Shown here: piece by piece, positions 40,706 to 50,371 of the stretch | Layout: every line of letters begins with the position of its first letter | How positions within the stretch are numbered: position 1 is the first letter of the stretch | Assembly (NCBI GenBank): GCA_026225395.1 | Contig: JAMFSR010000035.1 | Location: 124,001-188,000 of the forward strand | Length of the DNA stretch: 64,000 nucleotides | Source: Granulicella sapmiensis | GTDB taxonomy: Bacteria; Acidobacteriota; Terriglobia; Terriglobales; Acidobacteriaceae | Reading direction: 5' to 3' | Program-made: the position numbers and the translations under genes | Notes under the pieces: generated by a model | Database searches by the model: none | Seen by the model: the letters and a program-made list of their open reading frames with translations, nothing else | What the model was told of the DNA's origin: nothing

Positions 40706-41136
40706 TGCGGATCGCCTTCCGCCATCCGCCGCATGATCTTGCTCGCAGCAAACAACGTCGCCTGCTCTTCCGGACTCAGTTTCGCAATCGCCTGCACCAA
40801 CCAGCTCATCTTCATCTCGCCGGTCCTCTTGCGTACTTCAATACCCTTCGCCGTCAGCTCCACATTCATCTGCCGGCCATCCGTCGGATGCGGCTTGCGC
40901 ACCACCAACCCCATCTCTTCTAGAGTCGCCACGATCGTTCCCATCGACTGTGGCCTCACACTCTGTGACCGTGCCAGCTCCGCCGTCGTCGCCGGCCCGC
41001 TCAGCAGCTGCTTCATTACCGCGCCTTCGGACCACGAAAGCTCTTGCGACGCAGCAGCCGCCCGCACCCTCCGCACCAGCAACCCAACAGCATGCCCACA
41101 ATCATCCACAGCAGTTTCAAACTTCGTCCGCGCCAT
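40702..41136 (-). CDS. MarR-family transcriptional regulator
   Basis: SEGAVMKQLLSGPATTAELARSQSVRPQSMGTIVATLEEMGLVVRKPHPTDGRQMNVELTAKG; overlaps the MFS start (ATGA). Confidence 0.92.
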   Translation of the reverse strand: MARTKFETAVDDCGHAVGLLVRRVRAAAASQELSWSEGAVMKQLLSGPATTAELARSQSVRPQSMGTIVATLEEMGLVVRKPHPTDGRQMNVELTAKGIEVRKRTGEMKMSWLVQAIAKLSPEEQATLFAASKIMRRMAEGDPQ

Positions 41137-41149
41137 GAATGCAGTCTAC

Positions 41150-41189
41150 GAGATTAACAGTCAAACTTGCAAGTTTGACTGTTAATCTC
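41150..41189. promoter_or_regulatory. 40-bp perfect palindrome upstream of marR-type gene, candidate MarR operator
   Basis: GAGATTAACAGTCAAACTTGCAAGTTTGACTGTTAATCTC is its own reverse complement; ends 14 bp from the ATG. Confidence 0.8.
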
Positions 41190-41239
41190 CAGCGAGACGT
41201 TCCGGTGCATAAAGTAATCATCCTGAACCGTTATGACTT

Positions 41240-41267
41240 GTCATCCTGAGCGCAGCGAAGGATCTGC
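41240..41267. repeat. Dispersed intergenic repeat, copy 3 (GTCATCCTGAGCGCAGCGAAGGATCTGC)
   Basis: Similar to copies at 30121 and 39015. Confidence 0.7.
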
Positions 41268-41330
41268 TATTGGTTTGAGGCAGCAAGTCTCATTCGCTGG
41301 CCAACGCCCGCCACCAACGCCAACCCACCG

Positions 41331-43211
41331 CTAGTTCAACAAAACCGGCCGCTCCACCGAATCGAACGCCATCGGCGCCTCAGCCCGCTCCAGCCCAACC
41401 TCCGGAAAGAACACCACAAAGCAGGTCCCACTTTCCCTACCCATCCGGCTCTTCACCCGCACGCACCCGCTATGCTTGCGGATAATCTCCTCGCTCAACC
41501 AAAGACCCAACCCCGTCCCCGTAACCTGCTTCGTTGTAAAGAACGCCTCGAAAGCCTTTCGCAGCGTCTCCGCGGACATACCCGTCCCCGTATCCGTTAC
41601 CGAAATCCTGACGCCCTCGCTCCACACGCCATCCGGCCGCCGCCCACATCCCGCACGCACCCGCAGCACCAACCGTCCTCCATTGGGCATCGCGTCCAAC
41701 GCATTCCCTACAAAGTTAGCAAACACCTGCCGCAGCTCTCCGCCAAACCCAAACACCTCCGGCTCTCCGCGAAACCGCCGCTCGACCACCACGCCGGCCG
41801 AGTTGATCCGCCCCTGGTACAGCTTCACCACCGAATCCAGCACTTCCGCCACCTTCGTAAAGCCTGGCGAGGTCGACTGCCGATAGAACCGCAGCGTCTG
41901 CTGCGTAATCTCCGAAACCCGCTCCAGCTCCGCTTCCGCCGTGATCACGAACTCCATGGCTTCCGCGTCGATCGATTCATGCGTCCGCAACAAATAGAGC
42001 AGGTTCGTCACTGCTTCCAGCGGGTTGTTGATCTCATGCGCGATGCTCGCCGCCAGCCGCCCTGCGGCAGCAAGCTTCTCGGTCTTCCGCAGCGCTTCCT
42101 CGGTCAGCAATCTTTCGGTAATCTCCACCGCAACCACGCCCACCCACTGCACCGCATCCTGCTCCGTGCGCACAGGGTAAAAGTGCATTAGCCAGCTCCG
42201 CTGCACGCCCGCGGCATCACGGCTCTCTCCCGCAAGTTCCACATTGCGTAAGGCCTTGCCGGTCACAAACACTTCGGCCAGCAGGGCTTCCATTTCCTTG
42301 GCCATCGCCCCCGGAAACAACTCCGTCGCGCGATGCCCCAGATGCGCCTGGATCGGCACATCGTAAATATCGGCCAGGAACTGGTTTAACCGCACATACC
42401 GGAACTCCGCGTCGAAGAACCCAAACCCAATCGGCGCGTTCGCCAACATTGAATCCAGCAGCGCCAGTGTCCCCAGCAACCCACTCCTCTGCTCTTCCAG
42501 CTCCTGCACCATGGTGTTGAAGCTGACCGTCAACTCTCCGGCTTCATTGCTGGTTGTCACAGGCAGCGGAAACGCTCCATCCCGCTCTTCATCTCGACTC
42601 ACGTGCTGCGTCGCCTCGCGCAGCCTGCGCAAGGGTCTGGTCATCGTCCGCACGATCAAAAAGATTGGAAGAATATTTGCCAGCAGCGCCAGCAAGCCAT
42701 ACGTCAACGCAATGTGTACCAGCGTGTTTGGCGTGTTCAGCGAAGCCGCATGGTTCGGCTCCAGCCAAAGCAACGCAATCGGCTTCCCACCGTAAAACAC
42801 CGGAGCCTCCGCTTCCAGCTGTCCATTCTGGATCGCGAAAATGTGCTTGGCGGGCGCTCCAGCCAATACCGCTAACTCCAGCGGATCAAGTCCATGGTCC
42901 CGTCCGCTATCGCCCACGGAAAGGGTTTTTCCAGTTAGATCGGTCAGCCGCGCAACTTCGATCGCCGTAGAAAGCCGCGCCAGCTCCAGTGAATCGTGTA
43001 CCGAATCCATATCGCCCGCAGCCAGTTGTTTGGCGCAAACCCCAGCCAGCCGTTCCAGTTGCAGGTCCAGTCGATGCCGCGTACGCACCTCACCCGCATT
43101 CCTTGACGAAACAATGATGTAGGAGAGAAAAACGGCCAGAACCAGTGTCTGCACCACGAGGATGCCGAGCACCAGTTGTCCAAAAAGCGTTTTAGGAAGA
43201 TTCAGCCGCAT
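41331..43211 (-). CDS. Sensor histidine kinase (TM-periplasmic-TM, HAMP, PAS, HisKA, HATPase)
   Basis: LAASIAHEINNPLEAVTNLLYLLRTH H-box; RQVFANFVGNALDAMPNGGRL N-box; SVTDTGTGMS and GTGLGLWLSEEIIRKHSG. Confidence 0.92.
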   Translation of the reverse strand: MRLNLPKTLFGQLVLGILVVQTLVLAVFLSYIIVSSRNAGEVRTRHRLDLQLERLAGVCAKQLAAGDMDSVHDSLELARLSTAIEVARLTDLTGKTLSVGDSGRDHGLDPLELAVLAGAPAKHIFAIQNGQLEAEAPVFYGGKPIALLWLEPNHAASLNTPNTLVHIALTYGLLALLANILPIFLIVRTMTRPLRRLREATQHVSRDEERDGAFPLPVTTSNEAGELTVSFNTMVQELEEQRSGLLGTLALLDSMLANAPIGFGFFDAEFRYVRLNQFLADIYDVPIQAHLGHRATELFPGAMAKEMEALLAEVFVTGKALRNVELAGESRDAAGVQRSWLMHFYPVRTEQDAVQWVGVVAVEITERLLTEEALRKTEKLAAAGRLAASIAHEINNPLEAVTNLLYLLRTHESIDAEAMEFVITAEAELERVSEITQQTLRFYRQSTSPGFTKVAEVLDSVVKLYQGRINSAGVVVERRFRGEPEVFGFGGELRQVFANFVGNALDAMPNGGRLVLRVRAGCGRRPDGVWSEGVRISVTDTGTGMSAETLRKAFEAFFTTKQVTGTGLGLWLSEEIIRKHSGCVRVKSRMGRESGTCFVVFFPEVGLERAEAPMAFDSVERPVLLN

Positions 43212-43309
43212 CGTGACTAGACAAGAATAAGCCGAAGTGTAAAACAAAATGGTCGAAAACCAACCCACCCTCCGGTAACTCTTGACACACCCTGTAGAAT
43301 AAAATCAGT

Positions 43310-43338
43310 AGCCCGGCCCTCAGCCGGGCTTTTGCTTT
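43310..43338 (+). terminator. Terminator-like hairpin AGCCCGGC-CCTCA-GCCGGGCT-TTTGCTTT with no + gene immediately upstream
   Basis: 8-bp perfect stem, 5-nt loop, T-rich tail on the + strand. Confidence 0.55.
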
Positions 43339-43486
43339 GTGCGATCCGGCAGCTTTCGCAACCGGCCAAGTCCAAAGCTAACCCTTTATTCCTGCGGACT
43401 TTACGAGAAAACAGGGGGGAGGGGGCAACGCCCACCCCGACATTGTCTACGATAGAAACAGCATCTGAAGTCCAGGAAGGTTCCGC

Positions 43487-45076
43487 ATGAAACTCACCGA
43501 TCTCAAACCCTTCACCAACGAACCCTTCAAAGACTTCACAGACCCAGCCACAACGCAGTCCATGCTCCAAGCCCTCGCCGAAGTCCGCTCCCAACTCGGC
43601 CGCACCTACAACGTCTACGAAGGCCAGAACACCTTCCTCTCCACCAATCCCGCAAACCCCTCAGAGGTCATCGGCATCCACGGCGCCTCTACCGAAGCCG
43701 ACGCCCAAACCGCCGTCTCCACCGCCCAAACGGCCTCCCTCACCTGGTCCAAAACCCCTGTCGCCAACCGCGTCCAGCTCCTCCTCCGCACCGCCCAGCT
43801 CATCCGCGACCGCCACTTCTACTTCTGCGCCTGGCTCACCTTAGAGGTCGGCAAGAACTACGCCGAAGCCGACGCCGACGTAGGCGAGTGCATCGACTTC
43901 CTGGAGTTCTACGCCCGCCAGGCACTCCACCTCGACGCCGCCACCACTCCCATCCAGTTCCCCGGCGAGCGCAACCTACTCCGCTACGTCCCGCTCGGTC
44001 CCGGCGCCGTCATCCCACCCTGGAACTTCCCCTTCGCCATCATGGCCGGCATGACCACCGCCGCCATCGTCACCGGCAACACCGTAGTCCTCAAACCCTC
44101 CCCCGACGCCCCCACCATAGCCGCCAAATTCGTCGAGCTCCTCACCGAGGCCGGCCTACCCCCCGGCGTAGTCAACCTCGTCCAGGGCGGCCCCGAAGTC
44201 GGCCGCGCCATCGTTGAACACCCGCAGATCCGCTTCATCGCTTTCACCGGCAGCAAAAAAGTCGGTCTCGAAATCCACGAGCGGGCCGCCAAAGTCCAGC
44301 CCGGCCAGCGCTTTATCAAGCGCACCATCCTCGAGCTAGGCGGCAAGGACGGCATCATCGTAGCCGCCGACGCCGACATCGACTCCGCCGTCGAAGGCGT
44401 CGCCGCCTCGGCCTTCGGCTTCAACGGCCAGAAGTGCTCCGCCTGCTCCCGCGTCATCGTCGAGGAGCCCATCTACGAAGCTTTCCTGACCAAACTCACT
44501 GCCCGCGTAGCCGCAATCCAGTCCGGCCCACCCGCCGACAACTTCTACGCCGGCCCGGTCATCAACCCCGCCGCCCACAAGCGCGTCCTCGACTACATCG
44601 CCCTCGGCCAGACCGAAGGCCGTCTACTCACCGGCGGCAAAGCCATCGATACCAAAGAACACGGCTACTACATCGCTCCCACCGTCATCGCAGACGTAGC
44701 CCCCACCGCCCGCCTGGCCCAGGAAGAAGTCTTCGGCCCGCTCCTCGCAGTCATCCGCGCCAAGGACTTCGACGATGCTCTCACCATTGCCAACGACACC
44801 GAGTACGGTCTCACCGGCGCCATCTACAGTAACTCCCGCACGCAGTTAGACCGCGCCCGCAACGAGTTCCACGTAGGCAACCTCTACCTCAACCGCAAAT
44901 GCACAGGAGCGATGGTCGGCGCCCACCCTTTCGGCGGCTTCAACCTCTCCGGCACCGACAGCAAAGCCGGCGGCCCTGACTACCTAACCCTCTTCACCCA
45001 GGCCAAGTCGGTGGCGGAAAAAATCTCTGTCGCCTCTCCTCAAGCAGAAGAGCAGGAGCAAGGCCTCGGCCTCTAA
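43487..45076 (+). CDS. L-glutamate gamma-semialdehyde (1-pyrroline-5-carboxylate) dehydrogenase
   Basis: VLKPSPDAPTIAAKFVELL, FTGSKKVGLEIHERAA, ELGGKDGIIVAADADID, FGFNGQKCSACSRVIVEE. Confidence 0.9.
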   Translation: MKLTDLKPFTNEPFKDFTDPATTQSMLQALAEVRSQLGRTYNVYEGQNTFLSTNPANPSEVIGIHGASTEADAQTAVSTAQTASLTWSKTPVANRVQLLLRTAQLIRDRHFYFCAWLTLEVGKNYAEADADVGECIDFLEFYARQALHLDAATTPIQFPGERNLLRYVPLGPGAVIPPWNFPFAIMAGMTTAAIVTGNTVVLKPSPDAPTIAAKFVELLTEAGLPPGVVNLVQGGPEVGRAIVEHPQIRFIAFTGSKKVGLEIHERAAKVQPGQRFIKRTILELGGKDGIIVAADADIDSAVEGVAASAFGFNGQKCSACSRVIVEEPIYEAFLTKLTARVAAIQSGPPADNFYAGPVINPAAHKRVLDYIALGQTEGRLLTGGKAIDTKEHGYYIAPTVIADVAPTARLAQEEVFGPLLAVIRAKDFDDALTIANDTEYGLTGAIYSNSRTQLDRARNEFHVGNLYLNRKCTGAMVGAHPFGGFNLSGTDSKAGGPDYLTLFTQAKSVAEKISVASPQAEEQEQGLGL

Positions 45077-46359
45077 ACTTCGCAAGCGCTATCGCGGCTC
45101 ATGTGTAAGGGAAACTTCAGGGCCAGTACCATGAGAACAACCAGGAAAAAGCATTTCGCTTGCCCTTCGTAACGCTGCCCGAAAAATACAAAAAAGCTCT
45201 CCGCAGACAGGAGATAGGCGAAGCACAAAAGGATGGCTCGCAATCCCGGGATCGCATAGTGCATTTCCCATGCGTCAAGAGCGAGAAAACAGCAGATAGC
45301 AAAAGGATAGTAGAGATGGACCAGTGTTCCATCGCCTGAAAACGGTGTAAGCAAGATTGAGGCAATCGTCAGCGCCAGTAACTGGTTGACCCACGGAAGT
45401 TTCCTGATAAACAGCGCGTATAGTAACAGGCCGCACAGAGCCATCGCCGCAAGGTAAACGCTGGACATTCTTTGCAGCTCGTCAGGCTGATTGTTCCCGG
45501 TTACCGCTCCATGAATGACTTTGCAAAACCCAAATAAAGAATGATCAAAACCGGTTTCATCGGGTTTGAAGGTTCCTACATAGTTCGCATCGAAGTATTT
45601 CAGGCCGTCAGATATACCGCGATTCGCCACCGCAATAGTGGGTCCGAGAACCGACAGTGAGCCGACAGTGAGCACTACGAATGTGAGAAGACCGAATAAC
45701 AGTTTCTTGTATCCGCGCCGCGTCAGCAGTAATGCGAGATAGACGAACGGGAAAAGTTTTAGCGAAGCAGCCAGGCCAAACATCGCCGCTGCCGTCCAGT
45801 CCTTCCCGCGCGCATAGGCCCATGTCCCAATCGCAAGTGTGACCCAGACAAAGATCTCCACGTTCGCGCGATCGAAAAGCAACCACGCCGGCCATGACAG
45901 CACCGCCACAACCACCACGAACATTGCCGATGTGCGCGGCCTAAGTCCACGTTTCACAAGCGCTCGGCCAAAGAGTGCGGCTGGTATGAGAAACGCTAAA
46001 CATACAAATGCTAGAAAGAAACAAAGGTCGGCTGTGTCACCAAGCATGAAAAAAAGCTTGTAAAGCAACGCCACCGGTGCTGGATAGGTGAATGGAAATC
46101 CGGTGGAGAAAAACGCTGCGTGATGAAAGAGGGCAAACTTGCGCTCATAGACCCAGAAGTCTCCAAAACGTTCCTTGGGAAGAAAGAACGGCCAATCATA
46201 GGGGTACTGTCTATGAAGACAGCTCCACATGATGAAGCAATAGAGGGTTGATGCCAGCGAAAGCAGACCGGTCAATCGGCAAAAATCACGCAACAGTGGC
46301 GGCAGACGGGCAACATGACCAGCCTGTTGCTCACACAGCCCATCCGATTCACTTGTCAA
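45073..46359 (-). CDS. GT87/DUF2029-type membrane glycosyltransferase
   Basis: Multi-TM; LFDRANVEIFVWVTLAIGTWAYARGKDWTAAAMFGLAASLKLFPFVYLALLLTRRGYK. Confidence 0.75.
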   Translation of the reverse strand: MTSESDGLCEQQAGHVARLPPLLRDFCRLTGLLSLASTLYCFIMWSCLHRQYPYDWPFFLPKERFGDFWVYERKFALFHHAAFFSTGFPFTYPAPVALLYKLFFMLGDTADLCFFLAFVCLAFLIPAALFGRALVKRGLRPRTSAMFVVVVAVLSWPAWLLFDRANVEIFVWVTLAIGTWAYARGKDWTAAAMFGLAASLKLFPFVYLALLLTRRGYKKLLFGLLTFVVLTVGSLSVLGPTIAVANRGISDGLKYFDANYVGTFKPDETGFDHSLFGFCKVIHGAVTGNNQPDELQRMSSVYLAAMALCGLLLYALFIRKLPWVNQLLALTIASILLTPFSGDGTLVHLYYPFAICCFLALDAWEMHYAIPGLRAILLCFAYLLSAESFFVFFGQRYEGQAKCFFLVVLMVLALKFPLHMSRDSACEV

Positions 46360-46434
46360 ACCCGATCTCCAGAGGTGGTGCGACGATGTTCCTGATACTT
46401 ACAAGATAAGCCTCTACGCCTCATGATGCCTTGC

Positions 46435-48129
46435 TCATCGAAGATCATCCCGCGACACTCGATACAGATCATTCGATTCATACGTTGATTGAAACTTGCC
46501 TAGATAGTCGAGTTTCAAGCCGTCCGATGCGAGCTTTCGCAGTAGCCATACCTCCGGCTCGTCATAGTTTCCGACTACGTAAAAAGCTTCGTGCTCTCCA
46601 ATAAATTTATTTAGATCCGCAGTCTGCGAGGGTAAGTCCAGTAACTGTCGAATCTTGTCTTCATTCTCGAACAAAGTGTAATGCGAGTACCTCAGAGCCG
46701 CATTTCGATCCGTGAGGTAAAACACGCGCCTTGCTATCTCCGGCCTCTCGCGGTCTGACATCTCCACGAAGGTCATTGGGCTCGCAGCCACAATAGGCAA
46801 TGAATGGTCAAGACTGCTCAACACGATCGGCATCCGCCCACCATCCATGGTTCCGGCATTTCCCTGTGGACCACTCTCACCTACCATCCGTTGCACCATG
46901 TAGCCCACACTAGCGGCAATCAAGAGCACGGCAACAACGCGCGCCAACACCAATCGACGCGCCAGCAACCACGCCCCCAATAACGCCAGCCCGGGCATAG
47001 CAGCGAAGGCATACCGCAGCCAGAATTGAAGGTGAAAGATCGCCGCAGGGATGAGCAATAGAAAAGGCAAGAACAACAACGCCAACAGCAGGGCGACATC
47101 CTGCAGATTGAAAGTGAGCCTTTTCGGTCGGTTATCGCTTACGTCGAACTCCTTCGCCGTCTCAGGAACAAAAATGACCGTAACTGCAAAAGCACACACC
47201 GCCACAATCAAAAGAGTGTTGCCGAAAATTGCCCCGTAGATATCTCCGGCGAGCTTGAAAGAAGGTGCCTGCGATGAAGGAAAAACATTCTCACTCAGGT
47301 GGTGCAATTGATAAAAGAAGCCGAGACCGACGAGCGTCGGCAACAGGAAGGCGAGCACCAATGGCCAGTCCATGCGCCTCCGGGAAAGTCCGCGCACAAA
47401 TTCAGCTACGAGAAACGGGCCAACACACGCGATTCCAATCAGATGGGTCATCAGCATCAGCAACGTGAGGACGAACACGAGTGTTACAGCCCAAGCCTTC
47501 CGAGCCGGACGAACCGCCGCATCGCGTCCCAATAGCAAGAGACACAGCCATGCCATCCACAGCATGTACGGCCGCGCCACCCATGCGGAATCCAGCACCG
47601 GGCTGAACCAGAAAATCGCTACGGCCACCAATCCAAACACCGGACTGGTCCGCTTCGCGGCATACCGAAACAGCGCGAAACAAACCACCAGCCCCGCCAG
47701 CATGCTGGGCACCCTCGCCGCAAGCCATCGGGGCGCCGGCATTGCCAGGGTCAACCGCTCCGCTAGGTAATGCAAAGGAGGATGCAGATCAATTTCACGG
47801 GCCAGCGCCAGCATGGAACGCAAGTTTGAGGCCTGCGCGATATGAACACTGTAGATCTCATCGTTCACCAGCAGGGTGCTATGGGCCCTCAATATCCCAA
47901 GCGGAGCAAAGCAAATCGCAATCAGGCCAAAGCAAAGCCATACGTTTTCATCCAAAACATCCGCTGCCAAGGTGAGCCATCCGACCAGCGCGGTTTGAAC
48001 CCGTAGCCATCCTTCATGGCTCTTACGGACCGCAGGCGGCGGGACTCGCTGCGGTCCGCGCGAACCGTGATCGATTCTTCTTTTTTGCTGCTGTGGCCCA
48101 ACATCTGAAACTAGCCCGAAAATTCCCAA
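46435..48129 (-). CDS. Membrane glycosyltransferase (GT39-like)
   Basis: Multi-TM; LLVNDEIYSVHIAQASNLRSMLALAREIDLHPPLHYLAERLTLAM. Confidence 0.7.
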   Translation of the reverse strand: MGIFGLVSDVGPQQQKRRIDHGSRGPQRVPPPAVRKSHEGWLRVQTALVGWLTLAADVLDENVWLCFGLIAICFAPLGILRAHSTLLVNDEIYSVHIAQASNLRSMLALAREIDLHPPLHYLAERLTLAMPAPRWLAARVPSMLAGLVVCFALFRYAAKRTSPVFGLVAVAIFWFSPVLDSAWVARPYMLWMAWLCLLLLGRDAAVRPARKAWAVTLVFVLTLLMLMTHLIGIACVGPFLVAEFVRGLSRRRMDWPLVLAFLLPTLVGLGFFYQLHHLSENVFPSSQAPSFKLAGDIYGAIFGNTLLIVAVCAFAVTVIFVPETAKEFDVSDNRPKRLTFNLQDVALLLALLFLPFLLLIPAAIFHLQFWLRYAFAAMPGLALLGAWLLARRLVLARVVAVLLIAASVGYMVQRMVGESGPQGNAGTMDGGRMPIVLSSLDHSLPIVAASPMTFVEMSDRERPEIARRVFYLTDRNAALRYSHYTLFENEDKIRQLLDLPSQTADLNKFIGEHEAFYVVGNYDEPEVWLLRKLASDGLKLDYLGKFQSTYESNDLYRVSRDDLR

Positions 48130-48268
48130 TCACACCACCTTTGTTCATTTGTCGCTTTTTTTCTGGTCCTGGGTAACGAGTCGCCTAATTTTTTTTGACG
48201 CGGCAATGTCAGGGAAAGCACCAAGCCTGACACCTGCTTTCCACCACAAGGGCCCGTAAACTAAATAA

Positions 48269-49570
48269 ATGGACAAGTTTGTCATCCGCGGCGGCAACCC
48301 TCTTCTCGGCACGATCAAGATCTCCGGAGCCAAAAACTCCGCGCTCCCCTGCATGGCCGCCGCCATCCTCACCGAGGACGAAGTCATCCTCGAAAACATC
48401 CCCCAGGTCCGCGATATCGAAACCGAGCGCAAGCTCCTCGAATCCATGGGCGCTGAAGTCGAGCTCGGCTATGGCCGTGCGCAGCACCGGACCTCCATCA
48501 AGTGTGCCGTGCTGTCCGATCCCGTCGCGAAGTACGAGATCGTCAAGACCATGCGTGCGAGCTCACTCGTGCTCGGTCCACTTATCGCGCGTACCGGCAT
48601 GGCCCGCGTTGCGATGCCCGGCGGCTGCAACATCGGCGGCCGGCCCATCGACCTGCACATCAAGGGCCTGGAATCCATGGGTGCCGTCATCACCTACGAC
48701 CATGGCTATCTTGAAGCCCGTAGCCCCAACGACGGCAGGTCGCAGCTCAAGGGCGCTCACATCGTCTTCGACAAGATCACCGTCACCGGCACCGAAGATC
48801 TGCTGATGGCCGCGGCCCTCGCCGATGGCGAGTCGCTCTTCGAGAACTGCGCCCGCGAGCCCGAGGTCACCGATCTCGCCGCCATGCTCATCGCCATGGG
48901 CGCAAAGATCGAAGGCGCCGGCACATCCACCATCAAGATCACCGGCGTGTCAAAGCTTCACGGAGCGCGCCACCGCATCAATCCAGACCGCATCGAGGCC
49001 GGCACCTTTCTCATCGCAGGGGCCATCACCGGCGGCGACCTCAACGTCGACTGCCTCAACCCCGAGCATCTTGGCTCGCTGCTCAGCAAGCTGCAGGAGT
49101 GTGGCGTCAAACTCGAGGTTGGTAAGGACGCTATCCGTGTGCGTTCCGAAGGCGCTGCCAGCCTCAAGGCCGCCGATATCACTACCGAAGAGTATCCCGG
49201 GTTCCCCACCGATATGCAGGCGCAGTTCATGGCCCTGCTCACGCAGTGCGAAGGCACTTCGAACGTGACCGAAAATATCTTCGAGAATCGCTTCATGCAT
49301 GTTGGCGAACTCAACCGCATGGGCGCGAATATCACTGTTGCGGGACGCACAGCCACTGTTCGTGGAGGCACCAAGCTTCAGTCCGCCGCTGTGATGTGCT
49401 CTGACCTTCGTGCAAGCGCCGCGCTGGTACTCGCAGCGCTTGTGGCTGACGGCGAATCCATACTCGACCGCGTGTATCACATGGACCGCGGCTACGAACG
49501 CATGGAAGAGAAGCTTCGCGGAGTCGGTGCGCAGATCAGGCGCATGGGTGAAGTTTTCGGGAAAAAGTAA
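48269..49570 (+). CDS. murA: UDP-N-acetylglucosamine 1-carboxyvinyltransferase
   Basis: MDKFVIRGGNPLLGTIKISGAKNSALPCMAAAILTEDEV; ARTGMARVAMPGGCNIGGRPIDLHIKGLESMGA. Confidence 0.97.
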   Translation: MDKFVIRGGNPLLGTIKISGAKNSALPCMAAAILTEDEVILENIPQVRDIETERKLLESMGAEVELGYGRAQHRTSIKCAVLSDPVAKYEIVKTMRASSLVLGPLIARTGMARVAMPGGCNIGGRPIDLHIKGLESMGAVITYDHGYLEARSPNDGRSQLKGAHIVFDKITVTGTEDLLMAAALADGESLFENCAREPEVTDLAAMLIAMGAKIEGAGTSTIKITGVSKLHGARHRINPDRIEAGTFLIAGAITGGDLNVDCLNPEHLGSLLSKLQECGVKLEVGKDAIRVRSEGAASLKAADITTEEYPGFPTDMQAQFMALLTQCEGTSNVTENIFENRFMHVGELNRMGANITVAGRTATVRGGTKLQSAAVMCSDLRASAALVLAALVADGESILDRVYHMDRGYERMEEKLRGVGAQIRRMGEVFGKK

Positions 49571-49573
49571 CGC

Positions 49574-50326
49574 TTATTTGAGGATGGCGTTCCAGCAGAA
49601 CTGAATCCCGATCACCGAAAGCCAGAGCGACAGCGCCAACCTGAGATTGCGGTTGGGAATTTTGGGCGCGACCGTTGTGCCGACGATCCCGCCAACCACG
49701 CCACCGATCGCCATCTTCACCAGGATGTCGCCGGCATAATGGCCTCCAATCATGTGGACGCCTGTACCAACCAGCGCGATCGCCAGCCCAAACGCAAGAT
49801 CCGTGCCAACCACCTGCGCGGTTTCAAGATTCGTCATGCCGAGCAACGCAACCGTTCCCAATGCACCTGCGCCGGACGACGAAAATCCAACCTCAGCGCC
49901 AATCGGAAACATAATTAGCCCGATCAGCTTTGAGCGGTCTCGTACGGGACGCGCGATGCCCGATGGCTTGAAGTAACGGTAGATGTGCCAACCGGAGGTG
50001 AAGAGAATGATCGCTCCAAGCGCAAACATCAGCGCCTGGCGTGGCCCATGCGCTGCGACATGTTTGAACGCCACCGATCCGATGATCACACCGGGCAGAC
50101 CACCTAGAAGCATGAACCCAAGCACGCGATAGTTCACCTGCTTGCGGACAATCTGGACCGGCACCACGATCAACTTCACAATCGCCGAGTACGCCAGCGC
50201 CGTGCTCACGGCAATCTCCAGCGGAACATGCAGAAACAGAATCAGCAACGGCGCTGTGATTACTCCGGCGCCCACGCCGGTCAACGCGATCACAACGGCA
50301 ATCACAAAGCCGATAACAAAATCCAT
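49574..50326 (-). CDS. TauE/SafE-family anion exporter/permease (in cys operon)
   Basis: MDFVIGFVIAVVIALTGVGAGVITAPLLILFLHVPLEIAVSTAL; 45-bp gap to cysH. Confidence 0.88.
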   Translation of the reverse strand: MDFVIGFVIAVVIALTGVGAGVITAPLLILFLHVPLEIAVSTALAYSAIVKLIVVPVQIVRKQVNYRVLGFMLLGGLPGVIIGSVAFKHVAAHGPRQALMFALGAIILFTSGWHIYRYFKPSGIARPVRDRSKLIGLIMFPIGAEVGFSSSGAGALGTVALLGMTNLETAQVVGTDLAFGLAIALVGTGVHMIGGHYAGDILVKMAIGGVVGGIVGTTVAPKIPNRNLRLALSLWLSVIGIQFCWNAILK

Positions 50327-50371
50327 TGAGCTACTTTCTTTCTTTGCGCTCCTGCCACCAGCGCCGGTCGC

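Noticed and set aside
43414-43425. G-quadruplex at GGGGGGAGGGGG
   Set aside because: Only two long G-runs nearby rather than four well-spaced tracts; treated as part of a repeated leader element instead.
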